Of a stretch of 34,510 nt of DNA, positions 10,012 to 18,005 are shown piece after piece. Source of the stretch: Hyphomicrobium sp. GTDB lineage: Bacteria > Pseudomonadota > Alphaproteobacteria > Rhizobiales > Hyphomicrobiaceae. Location of the stretch: contig JAIEPV010000264.1 of the NCBI GenBank assembly GCA_019748215.1, forward strand, positions 1 to 34,510, read 5' to 3'. The notes under the pieces were generated by a model. That model did no database searches and had not been told where the DNA came from. It worked only from the letters and a program-made list of their open reading frames with translations. Position 1 is the first letter of the stretch, and every line of letters starts with the position of its first letter. The translations under genes and the position numbers were made by a program.

Positions 10012-10050
10012 CGATTACTACCTGCCAACACCGCTTACGTCATGAGATGA

Positions 10051-10869
10051 TCACAGCCAATAGGGAATACGCTTCGAAAAACGGCCAAACACCGTGAGCC
10101 CGACGAGCAGCATCGACACCGCCGCGAAAGAAGCACCGAACCAATGGAGCGCGGTGGTTTCCTGACCCAAGATGGGTGATCGGATAACTTCTATGAGGTC
10201 GTAAATCGGATTGGCGTAAAAAAGTGCTTCGGCCAAAGGGCTCGTGGAAACTCTTGCGGGATGCCAAATGATAGGCGTCACTAGAAAAAGTACTTGGAGA
10301 ACGGATGTGACAAGCTGCGGAATATCGCGAAACCGAGCACACAGCGTTCCAAGAGCGAACACAGCACCCAGCAGAGCGATCACGAGCAAAATCAGCCCCG
10401 GAATCGCCGCGAGCGCGCCGACAGGAACAGCCCGTTGAACAACGATCCACAAGATGGCTAGAAAAAGCAGATTATGCGCAAGACAGATCAGCTGCCGAGC
10501 GAGCAATCGCCAAACATAGAGTGAAATTGGGTTTGGCAGCGATTTGATCACGTGATGCGCGTCGAGAAAAACGCGGCATCCTTCGGTAACGGTCGAGCTA
10601 ATGAAGTTCCAAACGACCATCCCGAGCGCAAAGTAGGGAAGATAGTCGCGCATGGGCATCTGAAAGACGTAGCCCCAGACAAGGCCGACGGATAACACAA
10701 AAAAAGCAGTGTTAAGCGTCATCCAGAACGGACCGAGTTTTGTCCGTCGATAGCGCAGTCTGATGTCAGTCCAAGCAAGTGTACACCAGCGATCGAACTG
10801 AAAAAATACAGTGATCGCGCTCAGGGTGCCGTCTTTGAGATAGGAATACAGCAAGCGGCACTGCCTCAT
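10051..10869 (-). CDS. Polysaccharide ABC transporter permease (Wzm/KpsM-like, ABC-2 type)
   Basis: 272 aa; DIRLRYRRTKLGPFWMTLNTAFFVLSVGLVWGYVF, multiple TM segments, QVLFLVTPIIWHP, NPIYDLIEVIRSPILG. Confidence 0.92.
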   Translation of the reverse strand: MRQCRLLYSYLKDGTLSAITVFFQFDRWCTLAWTDIRLRYRRTKLGPFWMTLNTAFFVLSVGLVWGYVFQMPMRDYLPYFALGMVVWNFISSTVTEGCRVFLDAHHVIKSLPNPISLYVWRLLARQLICLAHNLLFLAILWIVVQRAVPVGALAAIPGLILLVIALLGAVFALGTLCARFRDIPQLVTSVLQVLFLVTPIIWHPARVSTSPLAEALFYANPIYDLIEVIRSPILGQETTALHWFGASFAAVSMLLVGLTVFGRFSKRIPYWL

Positions 10870-10907
10870 GAATGCACGGATGAGCCATCGCTCACGACGG
10901 CCACCGT

Positions 10908-12290
10908 CTACATGTTGCCGCCGACCTTCGCTACCCCCTGCGCATACCCAGTGGTTTCATGGATGCAGGCCAGAATGCTCGACAGGAACGCACTGAATGA
11001 CTTTTGCTTGTAATCTGCTTGCAGACTGGCAGCGATGCCATCGTACAGTTGCCGATCGCCTGCCAACTTTGCCAGAGCGTCACCAAATGCCGCAGCCGTC
11101 GGCATTGCCGCCATGACTCCGCTTTGACCATCGACGATTTGCTCAACGAGCCCGCCGACCGGATTAGCCACCACTGGCACGCCATGCCCTGCGGCCAGCG
11201 CCGCGATACCCGATTGGCTTGCCTCAGTATGCGACAACGCTACGGCATGATACCTATTCAGTGCTGCGGACATCTCTTCCGTCGAAAGCCAACGGTTTTC
11301 AACCTCTGCGCCAAGGCCTTTCAGCCGTTCCATGTATGGCGCGATAGCGCCATCGCCAAACACCCCAAGCGCAAGATTAACGCCGCGCGCGCGCAACCCT
11401 TCGATAGCGTCAATCAATAAAGCGAGACCTTTGTAGGGCAAAATGCGCCCAAGAAACAGGACGCGAAACGGCTCCGATGGCGTAGGCCAGTCTGGCCGTA
11501 CAGATTCGGCAAAACGAAGATTGGGATGAAACAGCGTCCGCACGATCGACGGATCGACCGTGTCGCTGTCATGCAGCGATTTCGTCACGTGCTCGCTTAG
11601 TGTCAACACGAGATCTGAATGTACCAAATCGCGAAAGGCCCAACTCGCGACCCAACTTTTCAGATCGCCGGGATGGGGCTCGGCGTCGTGAATAATGGAC
11701 ACAAATTTCACACCCGCGGCGCGAATGGCGGGCGCAATCAAAGGGCTCCAGACATGGGGCATGAGCGATACGACAGTATCGATGCGATCTCTGCGGAGAC
11801 GTTTGAGAATTTGTGACCGCGCTTTATTGACACGCGCGATCGACAGCAGCGCGCCGAGGTTACTTTCAAACGTCGTGACTGGCTCCATGCATTCGCCCAG
11901 CATCTCGAAATCGCTGAATTTTTCGTTCTGGCGAGAGACGGTGAAGAACGCCTCGATGTCCGACCGGGCGCGAGCGGCGTCGGCCAGCATGAGCGAGAAT
12001 TCCGAAAGCCCGCGCCGTCCCCAATAGAGAAACAGGACGCGCTGACGTGGCAATGTGGTTTGCGGCGCAACGCGGCTAGCGTCGGCGGACCGCGCCTGCA
12101 CAATGTCGCTAGAGAGCGGCGCTTGACGCGTGCCTCGGTGCACAGCGGCGAGACCCACGTCGGCGCGAGGAGTGATGTCAGGGAAAGCGAGTGAAAGTTC
12201 AGGAGGTGACCATTTGGCAGACGAGGCTGGCATGATGGTAGGTCCTAATCCGTGATAGAACGCAGTAGTTCGCGCCACGTCGTGCGGCAC
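10908..12290 (-). CDS. Glycosyltransferase (GT4-like)
   Basis: 460 aa; FVSIIHDAEPHPGD, LTLSEHVTKSL, VLFLGRILPYKGLALLIDAIEGL, ALSHTEASQSGIAALAAGHGVPVVANPVGGL. Confidence 0.88.
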   Translation of the reverse strand: MPHDVARTTAFYHGLGPTIMPASSAKWSPPELSLAFPDITPRADVGLAAVHRGTRQAPLSSDIVQARSADASRVAPQTTLPRQRVLFLYWGRRGLSEFSLMLADAARARSDIEAFFTVSRQNEKFSDFEMLGECMEPVTTFESNLGALLSIARVNKARSQILKRLRRDRIDTVVSLMPHVWSPLIAPAIRAAGVKFVSIIHDAEPHPGDLKSWVASWAFRDLVHSDLVLTLSEHVTKSLHDSDTVDPSIVRTLFHPNLRFAESVRPDWPTPSEPFRVLFLGRILPYKGLALLIDAIEGLRARGVNLALGVFGDGAIAPYMERLKGLGAEVENRWLSTEEMSAALNRYHAVALSHTEASQSGIAALAAGHGVPVVANPVGGLVEQIVDGQSGVMAAMPTAAAFGDALAKLAGDRQLYDGIAASLQADYKQKSFSAFLSSILACIHETTGYAQGVAKVGGNM

Positions 12291-12350
12291 TCAAGTTTTA
12301 ATAGTGACGGGAGACACCTGACGCTGCAGCGACTTCACAATGCGTACATA

Positions 12351-12365
12351 TGATAACGTTTATCA
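12351..12365. promoter_or_regulatory. Perfect palindrome, candidate operator
   Basis: TGATAA-CGT-TTATCA in the divergent intergenic region between the GT (ending 12290, minus) and the MOSC gene (starting 12519, plus). Confidence 0.35.
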
Positions 12366-12518
12366 GATTCTAGGACGTCACGACGTGTCCGCAACAGCCC
12401 TGCCAATCGACTGCCGGTTTTCCACATGCTGCCAACACGTTTGTTCACAGCATCTTCAGAATGGCACACGACGACTGGCTTTAGTTTTCATTGGCCAAAA
12501 CTGTCACTCTGAACACGC

Positions 12519-13058
12519 TTGAGCAGCACCGAATCACTTGGAGATAATATTGTGACGCGTTTGTCTGACACGCCTCTTGGCCGGCTTTTGGACGGGCCCA
12601 TTCAACCTGGAGAGCTCGCGTGGATCGGACTTCGACCAAGTCGCAAGGCGCCGATGCAAATTGCGAATGTGGCGGCACTGATTGCCGGCCGCGGCATTGA
12701 AGGCGATCATTACGACACACAGCGAAATGGACCGCGCCAGGTTACGATCATTGCTGCCGAGGACATTGTAGCGATCGCCGCATTTCTTGGAAGAGACTGT
12801 ATCATGCCAGATGTGGTACGCCGCAATCTCGTGACCCGCGGGATCAATCTGATCGCGCTCAAAGGCCGTCGTTTTCGTATCGGATCAACGCTGCTTGAAA
12901 CGTCTGGCGAGTGTGCGCCGTGCAGCCGCATGGAGACCGATCTCGGACCGGGCGGCTACAATGCAATGCGCGGTCGGGGAGGCATCACGGCTCGCGTTGT
13001 TGATGGCGGCTCCATTCGACTCGGTGACGTCGTCGAACGGATAGGCCACGACCTGTAG
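12519..13058 (+). CDS. MOSC domain-containing protein
   Basis: 179 aa; GIEGDHYDTQRNGPRQVTIIAAEDI, VRRNLVTRGINLIALKGRRFRIG, ECAPCSRM, RGGITARVVDGGSIRLGD. Confidence 0.88.
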   Translation: MSSTESLGDNIVTRLSDTPLGRLLDGPIQPGELAWIGLRPSRKAPMQIANVAALIAGRGIEGDHYDTQRNGPRQVTIIAAEDIVAIAAFLGRDCIMPDVVRRNLVTRGINLIALKGRRFRIGSTLLETSGECAPCSRMETDLGPGGYNAMRGRGGITARVVDGGSIRLGDVVERIGHDL

Positions 13059-13180
13059 CCAAATCCTCCAATCGTCGATGAACTTTGCGGCTCTACGGCG
13101 CCACAACTGCTGACACCGATCGCCGCTTAGTGCGATGGTTGAGCTTTGAAAATCTCGCACGGCCAACACATTGCATTTGT

Positions 13181-14593
13181 CTACTGAGCAAAAAGTTTTG
13201 TCGCCCAATCCGGATCGATATGATCCTGCGGCTTCTTTTTCAGTGGCCGTGATCGAGCTATTTTCGCTCCAGGCTTTGGTGCCGCCGCTTGAGTTTTCGC
13301 AGCGACGTCAGGTTTTGCGGCAGTGGTCGTCTCTGGTACCTCGATAGTCGATGGTTTGTTTTCGTTGACACCCGGAGCAACGAATTCCGACGGCGTCTCA
13401 AGCGTAGACAGACTTCGTGTCGCCCCTCGGTTTTGCGACCCATCGTCGGCTTTGGTCTGTTGCCCGAGGCTTTTTTCTAGGCGCTCGATTTCAACTTTCA
13501 GTTCTTCGCGTTGCTTACTGCGCCGCACCACGCCAATTTGCAGTTGGCCGATTTCCCGGTAAAGGGAACCGATCTTCGCCGAATTGGCCTCGCCCGACGT
13601 CGATCGTTGCAGCTGGAACACCCGGTCCCAATCGCGGCGATTTTCGTCGCTCATCTGGTCGACGCGTTGTTTCAGCTGCACCAACGCGGCGTTGGCAGCG
13701 GTATTGGCAGACTCAGTCTTGAGTTTGATTTCATTTTCAAGCAGCCGCACGCGACCCTGCAACTCGGCATCGTTCGTTGTTTTTGCGGTTGGATCGAAGA
13801 AGAATTCGCCCGTCAACGCCGAGTGATCCCAAGGCACCTGTTTGCCAGACGTCGCGGCCACCACGTCTTTGCGCACGTCGATCATAACCGAGGTCAGGCT
13901 TTTGCCAGGTTGGCGCATGTATTTAAGAAGCGCCGACGCGAACGGAGAGTTTCGCCCATCGCCATCGAGCGCCACATTGCCCGGCTGAGTCGAATAAGAA
14001 ATAAAAGTGCCGATCCCAGCAATGGTTTCCGCCAATCCGCTGCCGATACTCGTCGATCGCGTCCCCATGCTGCGCGCCAGATTTCGGGACAGCGGGTTGT
14101 TGCGGCACGCATCGAGAAAAACGATGTTGGTTTTGGTTTCTCGATCGATTTCCATCTGCTTCAAAACGAAATCAAGACTGACCGCTTCGAATTCGACATC
14201 GCGTTCGCGCTCGAGTTGGGCGTCGATCGGAACCAGGTAATTGCGTCCCGCAATCTGCAGGCCATGACCAGCATAGAAGAGCAAGGCAGCATCAGCGCTT
14301 TCCAAAGAGCGCGAGAATTCACGCAGCTTGGCGTCGAAGGCCACCTTGTTGAGATCAACGCCGAGCATGACCTCGAAACCGGCTTGCTGCAGCTTGGCCG
14401 CGATATCTCGCGCGTCATTCGACGTGTTGGCAAGCGGAGTGGCGTGCACGTAAGCCGAATTTCCCACGACAAGGGCAACGCGCTTGCTCGCCGCGGCAGG
14501 CTGTAGCCCGCACAGCAAAATTGCCAAGCTAAGAATTAGCCGACTTGGACTGCGCATTGTCCGACCCATGTCACTCGCTAACGACGTCGCCAT
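13181..14593 (-). CDS. Caspase family (peptidase C14-like, orthocaspase) secreted protein with coiled-coil C-terminus
   Basis: 470 aa; signal-peptide-like N-terminus, KRVALVVGNSAYVHATPLANTSNDARDIAAKLQQAGF, LLFYAGHGLQIAGRNYLVPID (His), NIVFLDACRNNPLSR (Cys), followed by coiled coil and low-complexity K/P/A tail. Confidence 0.9.
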   Translation of the reverse strand: MATSLASDMGRTMRSPSRLILSLAILLCGLQPAAASKRVALVVGNSAYVHATPLANTSNDARDIAAKLQQAGFEVMLGVDLNKVAFDAKLREFSRSLESADAALLFYAGHGLQIAGRNYLVPIDAQLERERDVEFEAVSLDFVLKQMEIDRETKTNIVFLDACRNNPLSRNLARSMGTRSTSIGSGLAETIAGIGTFISYSTQPGNVALDGDGRNSPFASALLKYMRQPGKSLTSVMIDVRKDVVAATSGKQVPWDHSALTGEFFFDPTAKTTNDAELQGRVRLLENEIKLKTESANTAANAALVQLKQRVDQMSDENRRDWDRVFQLQRSTSGEANSAKIGSLYREIGQLQIGVVRRSKQREELKVEIERLEKSLGQQTKADDGSQNRGATRSLSTLETPSEFVAPGVNENKPSTIEVPETTTAAKPDVAAKTQAAAPKPGAKIARSRPLKKKPQDHIDPDWATKLFAQ

Positions 14594-14678
14594 TTAATTA
14601 AGTCGAAACCGAGGACTAATCCTCCTCGACCGAACCGGTCCGACTTGAAGTATGGATTTTCCTTCGATGAGCACAGAA

Positions 14679-14966
14679 ATGGCGAGAAGGAATCACGGGC
14701 CGAAAGAGTTCGTCTCGAAGCTGCGGCAGGCGGACGTTCTTATAGCTCAAGGCCTGAAAATCCCGGCTGTTGTGCTCCTTGCGCTGAAAAGACGGATACG
14801 GCAGGCCTTAAATCGTCCAGTGAGCGCCGCAAAGTCAGGACTTATTCGAAGGCTGCCTATGTCGGGTGCTTGCGATCGACGCGCCTGCGTCTCCTCTAAC
14901 CGCCCACTGACGTCAGGTGAGCCGGCAGACGTGCAAATCAGGCGTCGTTATGTCGTGGACGGGTGA
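14679..14966 (+). pseudogene. Degraded IS3-family transposase OrfA/OrfB remnant
   Basis: MARRNHGPKEFVSKLRQADVLIAQGLKIP resembles the N-terminus of IS3-type OrfA (M.RRRF.PEEIV.KLRQ.DVL..QG). The reading then loses the family pattern; later fragments (SSERRKV; CDRRACVSSNRP in another frame) recall the SP.RR...SERRACR start of OrfB. Confidence 0.5.
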
Positions 14967-15129
14967 AGCATCTCTTCCCGGCGTCAGTTGAGGCCCAAAG
15001 CGCAAGCTTGGCGTCAGCAATGAGTCATATCTTCGTCCGATGTTATTGGCCTTCGCGCAGTCGAGCAGCCTGCTTTCGAACCGCGCTTCAGGCTCCTCAA
15101 TCGATTTCAAGACAACCATATGGTGCGAG

Positions 15130-15669
15130 ATGACAGTAGAAAACCTTAAGTCGCCGCCAAAATCTGGGAAAGTGAACTTCCAGGAGTTAGCGGTGCTGCT
15201 GAAGACCGACGAATCTCAGATATCATTGAACCACCCAGTGCGCCTGATAAATGATGAGTATAAAGCCTTAAAGGCGATGTGTGCGCCAGAATTCTTGCCA
15301 GATTTCAATGAATTGATGACCTCGATCGGCTCTGATTTGGCCGAGTACTGCATTAGTCTTAGTCCAGTCGAAGGTGACCCGTTTATAGATTTTGAAGTAT
15401 TGAGTAGAGGGAGCAAAGTGATCGGTGGAGATTCTTTCATTTCTGGACGGCTTTATGCCGAGCAGATCGTGCTAGAAATGTTACAAGAGAGATTGATGGA
15501 ACTTGCCAGCTGTATCGCTCTGAAGCGCTCACGTCTCACGATCACGAAATCGGCTTTCAGGACTGCGATGAATATCAAGGTCTATCGAGGTGCTTTCCCA
15601 GTCTGGAACCCTCAGCTTGGACGTCACATTGTTTTGTTGGCGATTGCGCCAGTGTATGTAGCGCTTTAA
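15130..15669 (+). CDS. Hypothetical protein, possibly PAS-like (PAS_5-type) single domain
   Basis: ORF 15040..15669 open; ATG at 15130 (MTVENLKSP...) is a plausible start. Pattern LxELMxxIGxDLAEYC...GDPFIDFE...GAFPVWNPQLGRHIVLLAIAP. No confident family. Confidence 0.6.
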   Translation: MTVENLKSPPKSGKVNFQELAVLLKTDESQISLNHPVRLINDEYKALKAMCAPEFLPDFNELMTSIGSDLAEYCISLSPVEGDPFIDFEVLSRGSKVIGGDSFISGRLYAEQIVLEMLQERLMELASCIALKRSRLTITKSAFRTAMNIKVYRGAFPVWNPQLGRHIVLLAIAPVYVAL

Positions 15670-16315
15670 GCCTTCCTCATTTTGGTGGCGCCCTAGGAAC
15701 CATCAAATTTATTCGCCAAGTTGAGTAGAGGCTTACAAACTCGTCGTGTTTCATCTCGTGCTTTCGCAGAGACTATTCCCGCATTAATGAGAAGATCGGC
15801 AAAACGCGAGGGCGCGCTTGGCTGTCGCCATCTACCGCACGGGGTCAGTCTTGTTGTGCGCTGATTGTCGGCTTCCTGCAAATACCTGCCATCACCATTT
15901 AAGGTCCTTGCCGTGATGGGTCGCTAGTGATCGTTCGCCGGGGGCGTAAGGACGACTGCTTTCCACAACTCATCGGTTTTTGGTCTGCACGTGGCCGAGG
16001 CACGAACCGTGACGCGGACGATGTCTGCTGTTGAGATCGAGCTGCTGTTTACAATGCGGCAGCCAACGGCCAGATGCGAGTCCGACGTTTCGAGTCGACA
16101 CCAATTTGCGAGCTCACAGCCCCGCCACCCATCATGCAAAATCTATGGGGCCTGTTAGTCCAACTAAGCCAAATCAGTAAATTTTCTTACTGTGTGCTTC
16201 GAGCCAATCAAAACGGTCGTTATTGGCCGCGATGTAGCACTCGCCTCATCACTAGGGCGCAGGGTTGGGCGCTTGCGCGCAAAGCCAAACATCTGTTGCT
16301 TTGACAATAAGGGTA

Positions 16316-16405
16316 TGGCGGAGGGAGTGGGATTCGAACCCACGAGACCCTTACGAGCCTACACGCGTTCCAGGCGAGCGCCTTCAACCACTCGGCCATC
16401 CCTCC
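16316..16405 (-). tRNA. tRNA-Ser (anticodon GGA), CCA encoded
   Basis: Reverse complement GGAGGGATGGCCGAGTGGTTGAAGGCGCTCGCCTGGAACGCGTGTAGGCTCGTAAGGGTCTCGTGGGTTCGAATCCCACTCCCTCCGCCA: acceptor GGAGGGA/TCCCTCC, anticodon loop CTGGAAC, long variable arm, GGTTCGAATCC T-arm. Confidence 0.97.
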
Positions 16406-16585
16406 GCAAATTGCCTGGAATGGCGCGCACTATACCGATCCACCGCTTCGACGCAACTCGCACCGCGAGAACGTGGTCGCCAGCAGGAATTTATCCGGCT
16501 TGGCGCATCACATCCCGAGCCTGAGTGACAAACTTGACGTCGTGCACGCTGCGCCCCACAAACTGGCTGCGGCTAACACACCGCT

Positions 16586-17101
16586 ATGCCACGCACGCGA
16601 GTACGAACGATGACCGCTCAGCGCCTGTTGAACGTTATTGCACTCGCGGCCCTTGTGGTCACAATCGCCGCGCTGCTCATTTGGCAGCAAAGCGGTGAAC
16701 CACCGCCGGTCTGGCTTCGGCGCATAGCAATCGCCGGATGGATCGCGGCTCTTGTCATTGCCAGTATAGGCGCCAAAACGCGGCCGCGCCTCATGTTGCG
16801 TTTCTTGTCGGCCTTATTTGCGCTCATCGCTGTCGTCGCCGCCATTGCTGACTGGTCGCGCCCCCCGCTGCCCGGTGGCGCGCTTGGTGCGACGACGCTG
16901 CTCGATTACCTCACAAACTTCACACCCTCTCTGATATCCGCCATTGAAACAGCCATCAGCCGGACAACGAGCCCGAAGCTGTGGAGCCCGGTTCTGACCT
17001 CGGTTCTTGACTTGCCGGCATGGTTGATTTTCGCAGGTTTCGCCGTTTTGACCGGCTACGCCGGTAGACCACGACGCGACGTTCGCGTTTTCGTGAACTA
17101 A
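16586..17101 (+). CDS. Hypothetical membrane protein
   Basis: 171 aa; several hydrophobic segments (LLNVIALAALVVTIAALLIW, IAIAGWIAALVIASIGA, FLSALFALIAVVAAIADW, WLIFAGFAVLTGYAG). Confidence 0.65.
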   Translation: MPRTRVRTMTAQRLLNVIALAALVVTIAALLIWQQSGEPPPVWLRRIAIAGWIAALVIASIGAKTRPRLMLRFLSALFALIAVVAAIADWSRPPLPGGALGATTLLDYLTNFTPSLISAIETAISRTTSPKLWSPVLTSVLDLPAWLIFAGFAVLTGYAGRPRRDVRVFVN

Positions 17102-17253
17102 GAGGCGGCGAGCGACGACGCGATGGCTCTACGTTGATGAAACACTCGGCGAGTGGCGAGCGTAAGAGCAGTATCGCAATTGCGCACACGAATATCAGCG
17201 AGCGTTTCGTCGGTTCCATAGAAACGACGCGCTTGGAATAAGGAAACATCGAC

Positions 17254-17931
17254 ATGTTTTTACGTCGCAGCAAAGCCATGGCAACCGCCGACTCCGCCCC
17301 AAAAGGCAGATCAACTCCGATCCTCGCCACATCCGCAGAGCATTATGTATTGTCACGCCCGCTGCATCCACCTTATCCCGAAGGCATCGCCCACGTCGAT
17401 TTTGGCCTCGGTTGTTTTTGGGGTGCTGAGCGTCTGTTCTGGCAACTTGGCCGCGGAATTTGGATTACTGCAGTCGGATATCAGGGTGGATTTACAGTCA
17501 ATCCTACGTATGACGAAGTCTGCACGGGGACGACGGGGCACGCGGAAACGGTGCGCGTCGCGTTCGACCCCGCCGCCATAAGCTTTGAAACGCTACTCGC
17601 AACGTTCTGGGAATCGCATGATCCGACCCAGGGCTATCGCCAGGGCAATGACGTCGGAACGCAATACCGTTCGGCAATTTACACGTCGACGGCCGAGCAA
17701 CTTGCGGCTGCAGAGGAGTCACGGTCAGCCTATGCGGCAGCTTTGCAATCGCGGGGCTTTGGATCGATCACGACCGAAATCCGCGATGCGCCGCCGTTTT
17801 ATTTTGCTGAAGCCTCCCATCAACAGTATTTGGCGAAGGTTCCGCACGGCTATTGCGGACTGGCCGGCACGGGTGTTGCCTGTCCGATGCCGGGAACGGG
17901 TCCGCTTGGTCGGCAGACTGTCGCCGGTTAG
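17254..17931 (+). CDS. msrA: Peptide-methionine (S)-S-oxide reductase MsrA
   Basis: 225 aa; [14 protein letters not shown] catalytic motif, [67 protein letters not shown]. Confidence 0.97.
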   Translation: MFLRRSKAMATADSAPKGRSTPILATSAEHYVLSRPLHPPYPEGIAHVDFGLGCFWGAERLFWQLGRGIWITAVGYQGGFTVNPTYDEVCTGTTGHAETVRVAFDPAAISFETLLATFWESHDPTQGYRQGNDVGTQYRSAIYTSTAEQLAAAEESRSAYAAALQSRGFGSITTEIRDAPPFYFAEASHQQYLAKVPHGYCGLAGTGVACPMPGTGPLGRQTVAG

Positions 17932-17970
17932 ACGCGGAGAACGGGCCGTAGATTGCCGATTGACCAAAAC

Positions 17971-17998
17971 GCGCGCTGCAGTGGAGACAGCAGCGCGC
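17971..17998. terminator. Candidate bidirectional terminator between convergent msrA and mepA
   Basis: GCGCGCTGC-agtggagaca-GCAGCGCGC perfect 9-bp stem, flanked by caaaac on the left and agcttgttt on the right. Confidence 0.6.
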
Positions 17999-18005
17999 AG
18001 CTTGT

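Noticed and set aside
13511-14506. 331-aa plus-strand ORF
   Set aside because: Antisense to the clear caspase-family CDS; no recognizable motifs, typical spurious ORF in GC-rich coding DNA.
16192-16528. ORFs reading GVGFEPTRPLRAYTRSRRAPSTTRP / WRREWDSNPRDPYEPTRVPGERLQPLGH
   Set aside because: They are translations of the antisense of the tRNA-Ser gene, a classic annotation artefact.
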